64,000 nt of DNA, taken from Acidicapsa acidisoli (lineage in GTDB: Bacteria > Acidobacteriota > Terriglobia > Terriglobales > Acidobacteriaceae). Under the pieces are notes generated by a model. That model did no database searches and was not told where the DNA came from. It worked only from the letters and a program-made list of their open reading frames with translations. Position numbers and translations under genes: made by a program. Position 1 is the first letter of the stretch; every line of letters starts with the position of its first letter. The DNA is taken from the NCBI RefSeq assembly GCF_025685625.1, contig NZ_JAGSYI010000002.1:1798001-1862000 (forward strand). The letters run 5' to 3'. Of this stretch, positions 44,808 to 55,000 are shown in pieces.

Positions 44808-45875
44808 CTACAAGGGGAAAAGCGATGGTTCCGCGCTCTCGCCTGGGTCACGGAAGTTGCCGAGCCCTACGCCCGCCAGGCGGAATCGTTGCCCGGGATC
44901 AGTTCCTACTTTTTGCAGCAGAGACAGAGCAATCTGAGTCAGCTCTTCCTGTGAGGCTGGCGGCTCCGGGGCCGTCTGGCTTCGGGTCATCACGCGGAAC
45001 TCAGCCGTCTTCAACTTCAAGACCACGGTGCGGGCGATTCGCGATTCCTTGCGGGAAGCGAGCCATGTTTTTTCGGCCAAACGCCGAATCATGGGTTCAG
45101 TTTCGGCAAGGAGTACATCCTGCTCAAACGTGTCCTCGGCTGAGATGGACTTTGTCGGCCGGTTAGGCACGACCGGATTCTCGTCGATTCCGCGAGCCAG
45201 TTCATACAGGCGTTGTCCGTAGCGGCCAAACATGCGTTGCAACTCGTTGAGCGGGAGGGTTCGTAACTCCCCGACCGTGCGCATTCCGAGCCTGACGAGC
45301 TTCTCTTCCGTGACTTTTCCAACTCCGGGGATGCGGCCCACAGGCAATGGAGTCAGGAAGCTCGCCACCTCCGCGGGCTGGATAACAAAAAGCCCATTCG
45401 GCTTACGCCAATCGGAGGCGATCTTCGACAGGAACTTGTTGGGAGCGACACCCGCAGAGGCAGTCAGGCTGAGCTCTTCGCGGATTTGCTGCCGGATTGT
45501 GCTGGCGACTTTCGTAGCCGTTGCGAGGCCGGTCTTATTCTCGGTGACATCCAGATATGCTTCATCGAGCGATAGCGGCTCGATGAGATCCGTGTGCCGG
45601 AGGAAGATCTCGCGCACGGCGCGTGAAACTGCCCGATAACGCGTGAAGTCGGGAGGGACAAAGACTGCCTCCGGGCACAGACGCTCGGCATGCGTCGCGA
45701 CCATGGCTGAGCGCACGCCAAAGTGCCTGGCCTCATAGGAGGCCGCGCAGACTACGGAGCGCTTTCCCCGCCAGGCAACGACAACCGGCTTCCCGCGCAG
45801 CTCCGGACTATCGCGTTGCTCGACGGAGGCGTAGAACGCATCCATATCCACATGAACAATCTTCCGTCCGTTCAT
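44808..45875 (-). CDS. dinB: DNA polymerase IV (translesion Y-family)
   Basis: The 355-residue protein shows all Y-family hallmarks. The first catalytic acidic residues are in HVDMDAFYASVE (Asp10, with Asp12). The second pair is in SLDEAYLDV (Asp104, Glu105). A helix-hairpin-helix thumb follows (LPVGRIPGVGKVTEEKLVRLGMRTVGELR), then the little-finger domain (ENPVVPNRPTKSISAEDTFEQD...). It copies damaged DNA without proofreading and is usually SOS-controlled; I did not identify a LexA box. There is no clear beta-clamp motif beyond the short C-terminal stretch PSLFPL, which fits the QLSLF/LPL type. It is transcribed downstream of the GntP permease gene, 75 bp away, on the same strand, but is functionally unrelated. 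Confidence 0.95.
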   Translation of the reverse strand: MNGRKIVHVDMDAFYASVEQRDSPELRGKPVVVAWRGKRSVVCAASYEARHFGVRSAMVATHAERLCPEAVFVPPDFTRYRAVSRAVREIFLRHTDLIEPLSLDEAYLDVTENKTGLATATKVASTIRQQIREELSLTASAGVAPNKFLSKIASDWRKPNGLFVIQPAEVASFLTPLPVGRIPGVGKVTEEKLVRLGMRTVGELRTLPLNELQRMFGRYGQRLYELARGIDENPVVPNRPTKSISAEDTFEQDVLLAETEPMIRRLAEKTWLASRKESRIARTVVLKLKTAEFRVMTRSQTAPEPPASQEELTQIALSLLQKVGTDPGQRFRLAGVGLGNFRDPGESAEPSLFPL

Positions 45876-45950
45876 CCCATATTCATGGTAGGCCGTTTTC
45901 GAGAGGGCTCTTTAAGAATTCAGGGACGCTATTCGGGAATATTGCGTCTA

Positions 45951-47318
45951 TTAGAGCGCAAGCGACAACGCAAGAGTGAGAAGCAACGCCGTGACCGAGA
46001 TGATGGTTTCGCAGATCGACCAGGTCTCAATCGTCTGCGCTACGCTCATGTTGAAGTACTCCTTCACAAGCCAGAAGCCGCCGTCGTTGACATGAGAGAA
46101 AATGAGCGAGCCAGCTCCGGTGGCAATGGCCAGCAATTCCGGTCGAACGCCAGTGCTATGCAAGGCGATTGGCGCCACAATGCCGGCGGCTGTCGTCATA
46201 GCCACAGTCGCGGAACCGGTGGCCAGGCGCATCAATGCGGCGAGCAGCCAAGCAAGCAGCAGCAATGGAATGTGGCTCTGCAACGCAACTCCGATAATGG
46301 CCTGAGAGACGCCGCTATCCTGCAATATTCTTCCAAAGCCTCCGCCAGCGCCAACCAGCAGCGTGATTGTCGCCGTAGGTGCGAGGCATTCATTGCTGAA
46401 GCGCAGAATCGTCTCTCTCGTAAAGCCGCGTAACCGGCCAAGTGTGAAGAAGCTGACCAACACGCCGATCAAAAGAGCCATGTCATCGTTGCCGGCGAGA
46501 TGAAGCGCCTCGTTCAACGCGCTCTTCGGCGTTGCGATTGCGTCGGCCCAACTGCCGATCAACATGAGAAGAACGGGGAGCAGGATGGAGAACACAGTAA
46601 GCCAAAAGCCAGGCAAGCTGCGCTCCGATCCGTGATCGACAAACTGCGCGGAGATGGAATTCTCCGTCGGAAGCTGGATGCGCGGAGCGATGAATTTCGC
46701 ATAGATCGGCCCGGCGATAACGGCTGTGGGCAAACCGACAAGCAGGGCGTAGAAGATCGTACGGCCCACGTCTGCTTTATAGATGGTTACCGCAAGCAGA
46801 GCTGCGGGATGCGGAGGAACTAGCCCGTGGACTACGGAAAGCCCAGCGACCATGGGTAGACCGACCATGATCAAGGATGTTTTTGTTCGCCGCGCAACCG
46901 TATATGCGATGGGAATGAGGAGGACGAATCCAACCTCGAAGAAGGCCGGCAGGCCAACGACGAGGCCGATGATGACCATGGCCCAGTGCACACGTTTCTC
47001 GCCGAAGAGGCGAATGAGCGTGTAGGCGATCTGATCCGCGCCGCCCGACTCCGCCATCATCTTCCCCAGCATGGTGCCAAGAGCCACGACGACTGCAATG
47101 TGACCAAGAGTTGCGCCGACTCCAGCTTCAAAGGAGTGAATGATGGTGGAAGGCTGCATGCCGGTGACCATTGCCAGACCAAGCGAGGCGAGCAGCAGGG
47201 TGATGAACGGGTTCAGCTTGAAGACTGCGATCAGCAGAATCAAGCCGATCACGGCAGCAAGAGCCGAGACCAGCAGAAAGAGACTGTGAGGGTCGATCGT
47301 GAAGGTGGTCAAGAGCAC
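45951..47318 (-). CDS. GntP-family gluconate:proton symporter-like permease
   Basis: The 455-residue protein has about twelve to fourteen membrane helices, the expected length, and the family's repeated glycine-rich loops (LASLGLAMVTGMQPSTIIHSFEAGVGATLG, GVGLPAFFEVGFVLLIP-like GLVVGLPAFFEVGFVL, VPPHPAALL, ATGSATVAMTTAAGIV, FSHVNDGGFWLVKEYF). GntP carriers move gluconate, ketogluconates, glycerate or D-serine with protons. The neighbouring genes (RidA-family protein, N-acyl-D-amino-acid deacylase and, divergently, D-serine dehydratase-like enzyme) argue for a D-amino acid or N-acyl-D-amino acid as substrate here. This is an inference from context. It is last in the three-gene minus-strand operon, 60 bp after the RidA-family gene. 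Confidence 0.85.
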   Translation of the reverse strand: MLLTTFTIDPHSLFLLVSALAAVIGLILLIAVFKLNPFITLLLASLGLAMVTGMQPSTIIHSFEAGVGATLGHIAVVVALGTMLGKMMAESGGADQIAYTLIRLFGEKRVHWAMVIIGLVVGLPAFFEVGFVLLIPIAYTVARRTKTSLIMVGLPMVAGLSVVHGLVPPHPAALLAVTIYKADVGRTIFYALLVGLPTAVIAGPIYAKFIAPRIQLPTENSISAQFVDHGSERSLPGFWLTVFSILLPVLLMLIGSWADAIATPKSALNEALHLAGNDDMALLIGVLVSFFTLGRLRGFTRETILRFSNECLAPTATITLLVGAGGGFGRILQDSGVSQAIIGVALQSHIPLLLLAWLLAALMRLATGSATVAMTTAAGIVAPIALHSTGVRPELLAIATGAGSLIFSHVNDGGFWLVKEYFNMSVAQTIETWSICETIISVTALLLTLALSLAL

Positions 47319-47378
47319 AGGATGAGCGCTTCTCCGGCAGCGGAACGGCTAGAAATCAAGATTGAAAGCCTTGCACGA

Positions 47379-47771
47379 TCAACGGTTGGGAGCCTTGTAA
47401 GCCACGCAATCAATTTCTACTTTGCAATCGACGACCATGCTCGATACAACGCATGCACGGGCAGGAGGATGCTCGCCAAAGTGCTCTTTGAAAACCGCAT
47501 TAAATGACGAGAAGTCGCGCGGATCTTCAAGCCATACGCCACAACGTACAACATGCTCGGTACCGTAACCGGCTTCTTCGAGAATCGATAAGAGATTGCG
47601 AATGGCCTGCTGGGATTGAGCAACGATATTGCCTGCTACCACCTCGCCTTTTACCATCGGAACCTGACCCGATACATATAACCATCCATCGGCCTCGACT
47701 GCGCGCGCAAATGGAAGATGCTGACCGCCCGTGCCCTTGCCGCCTTCTACTCCGTACCGCTTTATGCTCAT
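47379..47771 (-). CDS. RidA-family enamine/imine deaminase
   Basis: The 130-residue product has the RidA/YjgF/YER057c fold signature: ARAVEADGWLYVSGQVPM, a GNIVAQSQQAIRNLLSILEEAG helix, FSSFNAVFKEHFGEHPPARACVV and the C-terminal strand KVEIDCVAYK. The family's catalytic Arg (in PPARACVV) and the nearby acidic residue (VEID) are present. RidA hydrolyses reactive enamines and imines formed when PLP enzymes dehydrate serine or threonine, sparing other enzymes from damage. Such an enamine is the direct product of a D-serine dehydratase, encoded divergently close by, so the protein fits the D-amino-acid cluster. It lies 63 bp after the deacylase gene on the same strand. Subfamily is uncertain. Confidence 0.85.
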   Translation of the reverse strand: MSIKRYGVEGGKGTGGQHLPFARAVEADGWLYVSGQVPMVKGEVVAGNIVAQSQQAIRNLLSILEEAGYGTEHVVRCGVWLEDPRDFSSFNAVFKEHFGEHPPARACVVSSMVVDCKVEIDCVAYKAPNR

Positions 47772-47834
47772 CCTGCGCTCCTTGTCTAAGTTGAGTTATC
47801 GTTCGAGTTTCTGAACCCGGTTTCCGAATAAGGG

Positions 47835-49289
47835 CTATTGAATCCACGCCGTTTTGCCGCGTGGGAGAAAGCGCCCGGAACGATTCTGGGTAGCTCCGTC
47901 AGAAGTATACGAAAGAACGCCATTGACCCATACGCCTGCGATTCCCTGTGCGGGGCGTATGGGATCGGCAAATGTCGCTGTATCGAGGATCGTTTCTGGA
48001 TCGAAGAGCACGAGGTCCGCGCAATAACCCTCGCGTATCAAACCACGCTCTTCCAATCCGAATCTCCGCGCGGGCATGCCGGTCATCTTGTGAATTGCCT
48101 CAGGAAGCGAAAACAACTTTGCCTCGCGACTGTAACGGCCTAACACGCGGGGAAAGGTTCCCCACAAGCGAGGATGCGGCAAGGGATCGTTCGGCAAGCC
48201 ATCCGAGCCGATCATGGTTGCAGGGTGGCTAAGAATACGGCGCATATCTTCTTCCGAGATACTGTGATAGATAGCTCCGGCAGGCCTGAGCCGTTGTGCC
48301 GCTTCGTATTGCGTCACGCCCCAAGCTGCTGCAATTTGCGCCAGTGACTGGCCAGCCATCTCCGGGTGCGGCGTGCTCCATGTAATCGTAATTCTTACCC
48401 GCTCATCTACTTGCCGCAGATCGAGCGTACTCGATCCGGCTGCGTAAGGGTAGCAGTCACAACCCACCTGTTGCAGGGCTCGCGCCGTATCCAAAGCGTC
48501 AAGCACCTCGCCGCTTCGTCCCCAGTTGGCGATGCCAGCGCATTTCAGATGAGAAACAATGACCGGTACCTGGCTCATGCGGCCGATTTCAAATGCTTCC
48601 TGCATGGCATCGAGAATCGCGTCGGATTCGGTGCGCATATGAGTGGTGTACACCGCGCTGTGAGAGGCAAGCAACTCCGCAAGCGCCAGCACTTCTTCGG
48701 TCGAAGCGGCATTTGCCGAAAGATAGGCGAGGCCGGAGCTCAGACCCAATGCGCCCCCGTCGAGAGCTTCCTTGAACTGTGCACGCATCGCGTCGACTTC
48801 AGCATCCGTCGCGGTGCGGTCCAACCGATCCATGTGGTTATTGCGCAAAGACGTATGGCCAATAAGGGCGGCAACATTCACTGCCGGGTGCACTTGGCCG
48901 ATAGCCGTAACATAGGCGGCAAAGGTCGGATAGCGAAAATCTTCCACGCCGCCGAGCAGGTTCATGGGGTCAGGCGGTTCGCCGCGAAGCTCGACCGGAG
49001 AGGCGCTGATGCCACAGTTGCCCACGATGACCGTAGTTACACCCTGCGAAAGCTTGGGCAGCATCGCCGGCGTTCGGATTACACTGGTGTCGTCGTGGGT
49101 ATGTACATCGATAAAACCCGGCGTCAGCGCGAGACCTTCTGCGTCCATAACAACGGATGCGCTGCACTCAAGAGATGGGCCAATTGCACAAATGCGATCG
49201 TCGTGGATAGCAACATCGAGGACCTCGGAGGCGGCGGCGCTGCCGTCCAAAACGCTTGCGTTTCGTATGATGGTGTCGCAATTCAACAT
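47835..49289 (-). CDS. N-acyl-D-amino-acid deacylase (D-aminoacylase, amidohydrolase family)
   Basis: The 484-residue enzyme begins MLNCDTIIRNASVLDGSAA, the usual start of this family; a GTG at 49337 would add 16 residues and cannot be excluded, as no strong ribosome site marks either. It has the amidohydrolase barrel pattern: PGFIDVHTHDDTSV (metal HxH), GITTVIVGNCGISASP-like GVTTVIVGNCGISASP, HTSLRNNHMDRLDR, THMRTESD, VIVSHLKCAG and a GSDGLPND turn. D-aminoacylases release D-amino acids from N-acyl forms using zinc. The following RidA and GntP genes and the divergent PLP enzyme gene support a D-amino-acid catabolic role. It is first in the three-gene operon. Cytoplasmic. Confidence 0.88.
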   Translation of the reverse strand: MLNCDTIIRNASVLDGSAAASEVLDVAIHDDRICAIGPSLECSASVVMDAEGLALTPGFIDVHTHDDTSVIRTPAMLPKLSQGVTTVIVGNCGISASPVELRGEPPDPMNLLGGVEDFRYPTFAAYVTAIGQVHPAVNVAALIGHTSLRNNHMDRLDRTATDAEVDAMRAQFKEALDGGALGLSSGLAYLSANAASTEEVLALAELLASHSAVYTTHMRTESDAILDAMQEAFEIGRMSQVPVIVSHLKCAGIANWGRSGEVLDALDTARALQQVGCDCYPYAAGSSTLDLRQVDERVRITITWSTPHPEMAGQSLAQIAAAWGVTQYEAAQRLRPAGAIYHSISEEDMRRILSHPATMIGSDGLPNDPLPHPRLWGTFPRVLGRYSREAKLFSLPEAIHKMTGMPARRFGLEERGLIREGYCADLVLFDPETILDTATFADPIRPAQGIAGVWVNGVLSYTSDGATQNRSGRFLPRGKTAWIQ

Positions 49290-49358
49290 GCTGGCTGACT
49301 CAGAATATAAACTATTGGTCGCACGGTTCTCGAACACTTCCTTGAATGCTGGAAATAC

Positions 49359-50666
49359 ATGGAGATCTCATACGTGAACAACGATCAGCAAATGCAGCTA
49401 GTGCCCCTTACCGCAATCACCTCGTTGAACAAAGGCTTGGGGTTTTTCGAAGGTGCGCTCGATCCTGATGGGATTGTCCAACTCAATTGGAATCTGCTTC
49501 GCGAAGACCTGAGCCTGCCTTCAGCCGTACTCTATGAAGAAAGATTACAGCACAACCTCGATTGGATGCAGCAATTCATCACTGCTTATGGACTTAAACT
49601 CGCGCCACATGGCAAAACTGCGATGGCTCCCAAACTATTTGCGCGGCAATTACAGGCAGGCGCATGGGGAATAACGCTTGCGACTGCCCACCAGACACAG
49701 ATTGCGTATGCGCACGGCGTGCGCCGAGTATTGATGGCCAATCAACTGGTCGGCAAGGCGAATATGGCCACCATCGCACGCCTCATCAATGATCCGAGTT
49801 TCGAATATTACTGCCTGGTGGATTCAGCAGCGCAGGTCGAACAGCTTGGCGCATATTTTTCGCAGTACCGTCAGCGTCTGAACGTTCTGCTGGAATTGGG
49901 CGTTGCAGGAGGCCGCACCGGAGTGCGCGACAATGATCAATTGCAAGCGGTGCTGGCCTCGTTGTCGCGTTGGAGCGCATCCATAGCTCTGTGCGGCGTC
50001 GAGGTCTATGAAGGAGTCCTCGAAGAGGAACTGGCGATTCGTAAGTATTTGCAGAACGCAGTCGAAGTCACGCGTAGGCTTCTTGCCGAGGAGAGTTTCC
50101 GGCGTTCTCCTGCTCTCATCTCAGGTGCCGGTTCGGCTTGGTATGACGTCGTAGCCGAGGTTTTTTCCGCTGCCAATTTCGGCAATACGGTTGAAGCCGT
50201 ACTGCGCCCTGGTTGCTATCTTACCCATGATATTGGCGCGTATCAGAAGGCACAGACAAGGATCTTGCAGCACAATCCAATCGCACGAAGTATGGCTTCT
50301 GGACTCTTGCCCGCATTGCAAGTCTGGGCCTATGTGCAATCGGTTCCAGAAGCAAATCGGGCGATTGTAGCTTTAGGCAAGCGCGACGCAGCCTTCGACG
50401 CCGGTTTTCCTGTTCCTGCGCTGCACTTCAGACCCGGATTTAGATTCGGAGACGCTGTTCCGAAAAAGGCCGGCGAGCACTGGACTGTGACGAAGATGAT
50501 GGATCAGCATTCCTATTTGCAGATTAGTGCTGACGATGATCTTCGAGTGGGCGATATGATTGGCTTTGATATCTCGCACCCTTGCCTGACCTTCGACAAA
50601 TGGCGCACGCTGCCGGTGCTGAATTCCCAATACCAGGTTATGGATATCGTTCAGACATTCTTTTGA
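49359..50666 (+). CDS. D-serine dehydratase / D-threonine aldolase-like PLP enzyme (alanine-racemase fold)
   Basis: The 435-residue product has the fold-type III PLP domain. Lys86 in APHGKTAMAP is the likely Schiff-base lysine, and ATAHQTQIA, LELGVAGGRTGVR and SGAGSAW fit the cofactor pocket. The C-terminal domain carries the metal ligands of the eukaryotic-type D-serine dehydratase/D-threonine aldolase group, His407 and Cys409 in SHPCLTFDKW, with a DQHSYL motif before it. These enzymes dehydrate D-serine to pyruvate and ammonia or cleave D-3-hydroxy-amino acids. Substrate choice cannot be decided from sequence. It is transcribed divergently from the deacylase, about 70 bp away, so a shared regulatory region is likely. 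ATG 49359 follows GGAAA; GTG 49374 with GGAG is an alternative start. Confidence 0.88.
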   Translation: MEISYVNNDQQMQLVPLTAITSLNKGLGFFEGALDPDGIVQLNWNLLREDLSLPSAVLYEERLQHNLDWMQQFITAYGLKLAPHGKTAMAPKLFARQLQAGAWGITLATAHQTQIAYAHGVRRVLMANQLVGKANMATIARLINDPSFEYYCLVDSAAQVEQLGAYFSQYRQRLNVLLELGVAGGRTGVRDNDQLQAVLASLSRWSASIALCGVEVYEGVLEEELAIRKYLQNAVEVTRRLLAEESFRRSPALISGAGSAWYDVVAEVFSAANFGNTVEAVLRPGCYLTHDIGAYQKAQTRILQHNPIARSMASGLLPALQVWAYVQSVPEANRAIVALGKRDAAFDAGFPVPALHFRPGFRFGDAVPKKAGEHWTVTKMMDQHSYLQISADDDLRVGDMIGFDISHPCLTFDKWRTLPVLNSQYQVMDIVQTFF

Positions 50667-50786
50667 TTAATGAAAACATCAAGCCCAAGAGTTCTTGATT
50701 GGGCCGCATGTCCGATTGCCCTAACTGCTCTCTTCCTTAAGATCAGGCGTGCTTGCGTATTGTAGCTTCTGCACGAGACAATCCTG

Positions 50787-51983
50787 ATGGAGACGCATGT
50801 GAGATTTAGACAGGAGCATTGGGCGACTATCTCGCTGGTAATGTTCGTGGCGAGTATGGTCTCGCCTGTTCTGTCGCAGAGCAATCCAAGCGGAGTTGCC
50901 ATGTCTTTGGAACAACAGGGCAAGACGGCCGAGGCGGAAACAGCCTGGAGCGCCCTGGCCAAGGCATACCCTGCCAATCCTGAACCCCTGGCTCACCTTG
51001 GCCTGCTCGAAGCCCGGCAGGAACGCTACGCTGAGGCCATTCGTTTTTACCGTAAAGCCCTGGCGCTCAAACCCGCAATGCCCGGGCTCCGTTTGAACCT
51101 GGGCCTCGCGCTCTTCAAGAACGGCGACTACAAACAAGCTATAGAGATGTTTACGCCACTACTCAAAGCCACGCCGGAAGACCAGCGCCTGACAGTTCTG
51201 ATAGGGATGTCTTATTACGGTCTCGGCGAATATGCGGCGGCGTCTCCCTATCTGAAGCATGCCGCGGAGCAGGATTCACAAAACCTTACGTTGTTGCTGA
51301 CTCTGGCGCACAGTTGCTTACTGTCACATCAGTACCCGTGTGTCCTGGATGCATTTCATAGGATCGAGTCATTAAATGCCCAGTCCGCTGAGGCAGATAT
51401 GTTGGTGGGCGAGGCGCTCAGTGAGATGAAAGATACATACGGCGCTATACGTGAGTTTCGCGCCGCAGTCGCAGCCAATCCCAAAGAACCGAATGTCCAC
51501 TTCGGTTTGGGTTATCTATTGTGGACTGAGCGCCAATATCCAGAGGCGGCTTCGGAGTTTCAGACTGAGATCGACAATGACCCGCGGCACATCAAGGCGA
51601 TGCTCTATCTGGCCAATTCTGAGATCGAGTTGAACCGGATGGAGGATGCCAGGGCGCTATTGGAGGCAGTAGTAAAGAGTGATGCGGGGAGTTCCATGGC
51701 GCACCTCGATCTTGGTATCGTTTACGCCGAGGATGGCCGCAAGCAGGATGCTCTGGCGGAGTTTCAAGTTGCTGAAAAACTGGCGCCGTCCGATGTGGGT
51801 GTTCACTACAGGATCGGACAGCTGTATCGGTCCATGGGAAGAACTTCAGAAGCCAAGGCAGAACTTGAGAAAGCCAGCAGCCTCAACAAAGCGGCAAATG
51901 AAGGACTGCTGAAGATGATGTCGGGACTGCCCGGCAAAGATCATGCCCACGATGGACAGACCGCCGCACCGGAGCATAAGTAA
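50787..51983 (+). CDS. Exported TPR protein
   Basis: The 398-residue protein starts with a signal peptide (about residues 1-31, ending VLSQ) and is then almost entirely tetratricopeptide repeats, about nine in number. Examples are AHLGLLEARQERYAEAIRFYRKALALKP, NLGLALFKNGDYKQAIEMF, GLGYLLWTERQYPEAASEF and YLANSEIELNRMEDARALL. A His-containing low-complexity tail closes it. TPRs bind other proteins, so an assembly or scaffold role in periplasm or outer membrane is likely. In acidobacteria such genes often sit next to TonB receptors; here a receptor converges with it across a strong hairpin terminator. No enzymatic domain is present. Function otherwise unknown. Confidence 0.78.
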   Translation: METHVRFRQEHWATISLVMFVASMVSPVLSQSNPSGVAMSLEQQGKTAEAETAWSALAKAYPANPEPLAHLGLLEARQERYAEAIRFYRKALALKPAMPGLRLNLGLALFKNGDYKQAIEMFTPLLKATPEDQRLTVLIGMSYYGLGEYAAASPYLKHAAEQDSQNLTLLLTLAHSCLLSHQYPCVLDAFHRIESLNAQSAEADMLVGEALSEMKDTYGAIREFRAAVAANPKEPNVHFGLGYLLWTERQYPEAASEFQTEIDNDPRHIKAMLYLANSEIELNRMEDARALLEAVVKSDAGSSMAHLDLGIVYAEDGRKQDALAEFQVAEKLAPSDVGVHYRIGQLYRSMGRTSEAKAELEKASSLNKAANEGLLKMMSGLPGKDHAHDGQTAAPEHK

Positions 51984-52043
51984 TTCGGGCCACCGTGGAT
52001 CTTTGAATTACTACGCGTTGAGTACATAGTGCATTTATAACGA

Positions 52044-52073
52044 AGATGGCCTGTGCTTCCGCACAGGCCATCT
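52044..52073. terminator. Strong bidirectional hairpin terminator
   Basis: A 13-bp perfect stem (AGATGGCCTGTGC with GCACAGGCCATCT) and the 4-base loop TTCC lie 60 bp after the TPR gene stop and 23 bp after the stop of the convergent TonB receptor gene. Confidence 0.85.
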
Positions 52074-52095
52074 GTCTTGCGTGACGATCCTCAAG

Positions 52096-55000
52096 TTAGA
52101 AGTTAAGTTTCGCGCCGATCTGGATTCTGCGCGGTACGTGAGCGCTCGTCACCTGTCCGAAGTTGCTGTCGCTCACGACAGAGTCGACAGCGTTGAAGTT
52201 AGTGTGGTTGAACGCATTGAAGTACTCTCCGCGCAGTTGGAACTTGACGTGTTCCCCAAGATTTACATTCTTGATGCTCGCCAGATCCCAATCCTGCAGG
52301 CCGGGCCCAAGGAGCGAGCCCACACGCTCGGAGCCGAAGTGGCCCGCAGCCGTATTAAAGGATGAGGTCGAAAACCACTGCTGCTCGGTTTTGACCCGAT
52401 GAATGGGCGCAACCTGGTCGGGACGGATCTGAATGTCGGCGTCCTGAATCATTCCCAGACCATTGGGGCCAATCGCAGCAAATGGATCCGTTGTCTGGGT
52501 CACCGTAAAGGAGGCGCCGGAGACAAACGAGGAAATACCGGAGACCTCCCATCCGCCGAGAACATGCCCAACAAATCCCAACTGCTGCTTATAGAAGGGC
52601 AGTTGATAGATATAGTTGACTTCAAGAACCTGCGGCGTATTCGTGGTTGACGGACCGTAATCGTGCTTGAAGTCGTAGCTGTTGCTCGCTGACGTTCCGC
52701 GGTCATTGGAGTTCGTAGTCAGATCCTTTGACCACGTATATGCCGCGCCGAGAGTCAGCCCCTTCGAGGATCGGTGTTGCACCGTGACCTGCAGCGAGTT
52801 GTAGTTGTTGGTGAATAGCGGCGCTCTGGAATGCATAAAGCCATATCCCAGATAGGGGCGAAGAGCATTGACGTCAGATGTTGGATTCGCATCTCTCGCC
52901 GCTTCGGTGGGCTGATTCATGTCGAACTCGCCGAGCAAGTGACGCGCCACATTGCCGACATACGCTATCTCTAGTGTTGTGGTTGGCAACAGTTGGCGTT
53001 GCACGGAGAGATTGTAGTTGGCGTAATTCGGAACCTTGAAGATAGGCGTTCCTGTGACCGTCAGACCATTGGGACCGTAAGAAATGGCATTTGCGCCGGA
53101 GGGGTCGTCAAAAGAAGTATTGTTCACGGTTGTGGTCTGCAATAGCGGTGGGTTAGAGAAGGCGTTCTGCTCCCAGATGCCATTGAGGAGGCGGTCGTAG
53201 AAGATCCCGAATCCTCCGCGAATGGCCGTGATTCCGCGGCCATCAGGGTTGTAGGCGAATCCCAGGCGCGGCCCGAAGTTTGCGTTGTTATTTGGGTTGA
53301 TATAGCTGCCATAAGGCGAGCAGGTAACCTGCGAGGAAACGGCTTGCGCCGCGGTGCAGGCTGCGCCTTGGGGAAAGATGATTCCATTGGTGTACGTTGC
53401 TGGAATCAAAGCGGTCTGGGTGGGATCGAAATTGCCGGTTGTGGGATCGATGACGGGTGCGTTCGCAGAGTTATACAGCCGTGGATCAAAGTTATTCAGG
53501 GTATTCTTCACGTCCGTCGCAGATGGGAATCTGCTCCAGCGCACGCCGAGGTTGAGGGTGAGGCGCCTGTTGATCTTCCAGTCGTCCTGTACGTACGCTT
53601 CGCTGTTTATGTAGTGCAGGTCGGGAGTGATATCACGGCTCTGCTGTTGATAGACGAGAACGTTGCCCAGCAGGAAATCGCCCCAGGTGTTGAACTTAAA
53701 GTTTGGGCCGCCATCGACGGCATTTTCGGTCTTGATCATCTGCTGGAATTGAAAACCCGTACGAAGGGTATGTTTGCCGAGCGTGATCGCCAGATTATCG
53801 TAGTATGTGCGGTCTAGGTTGCGTTCTTTCCACGGCGCGGAACCTGGTGAATATCCCTGAAGCCCGCTGGCAATCGTGATCGCTGGGACGCGTCCGTATG
53901 GATCAGTGTAGGCCCAGTTATTCGTCATCGCACTGAAGGCTGCGGGTGACGTGGCAAATTGACCGCTCTGGATAGTGGAATTGTAAGTGCCTTGAGCCCA
54001 GACAAACTCCACTTCGTTGACGATTCTCGGCGAGATAGCCCAGGTCAGGTTGCCCACGACGTTTTTGCCGGGCGAGTCAACTGCCGTGTTCACCAGCGAG
54101 GGGTAATTGTTCCCCGCCCAGAGGCCCATGGGTTGGTTGTTCGGAAAATCATCGTTCATGCCGCGGGCGAAGAAATGCACCTTGTCATTGAAGTAGTGGT
54201 CGACGCGAACGATATCCTCGTGCTCGTTCTGCTTCGCAGAGTAGGAGAATTCGTAGTTACCACCGCTGTTGGCTGGATTCTTGGCGTAGACGTTGGTCAG
54301 ATAGACCTGGGAGTTCTTGCTGAAACAACTGGGTGCGATCGTGGTCGAGTTGGTACTCGCATCGTAACTCAGACAGTTTGCCGGTCCATTTGTAAATTGG
54401 CCCGGGACTACGCCGCCAATCTCAGCGGAAGTCGCAGCCGCAAAGCTGGCATTTCCAGGCTGAGTATTCTTAAACCACTCTTCTGACACGAAGAAAAAGG
54501 TCTTATTCCTGGACGTGTTGTACGCCTTCGGTATGAAGACGGGACCACCGATGGTAAAGCCAAAGTTGTTGTAGTGGTAAACCGCAGGCGTGTTCGGCTC
54601 TCCAGCGGCAATTTGCTGTTGCTTATTGAAGTAATCGTTGGCATTCAGAGCGGTATTGCGATCGAACTCATAGGCGCCGCCGTGGAAAGCACTTGTGCCG
54701 CTCCTGGTCGCCACGAGGACCTGGCCTCCGCCGCTGCGCCCGTAGCCTGCGTCATAAGATCCTCGCTGCAGCGTGATCTCCTGGATAGCATCGACACTGG
54801 GAACATTGGTGATGGTTGCGTTCGATCCGCTGTCATTAATATCAGCGCCGTCCACAGTCCAGTTATTCGCGGTAGTACGGGCTCCGTTTACCGAAATACC
54901 GGTGCTGCCGCCTCCGACAACGTTATCGCCGAGCGCATTGACTACGCCGGGCTGTAGAACGACAAGCTGTTCGAAGTTGCGGTTGGCCAACTCGAGTTCC

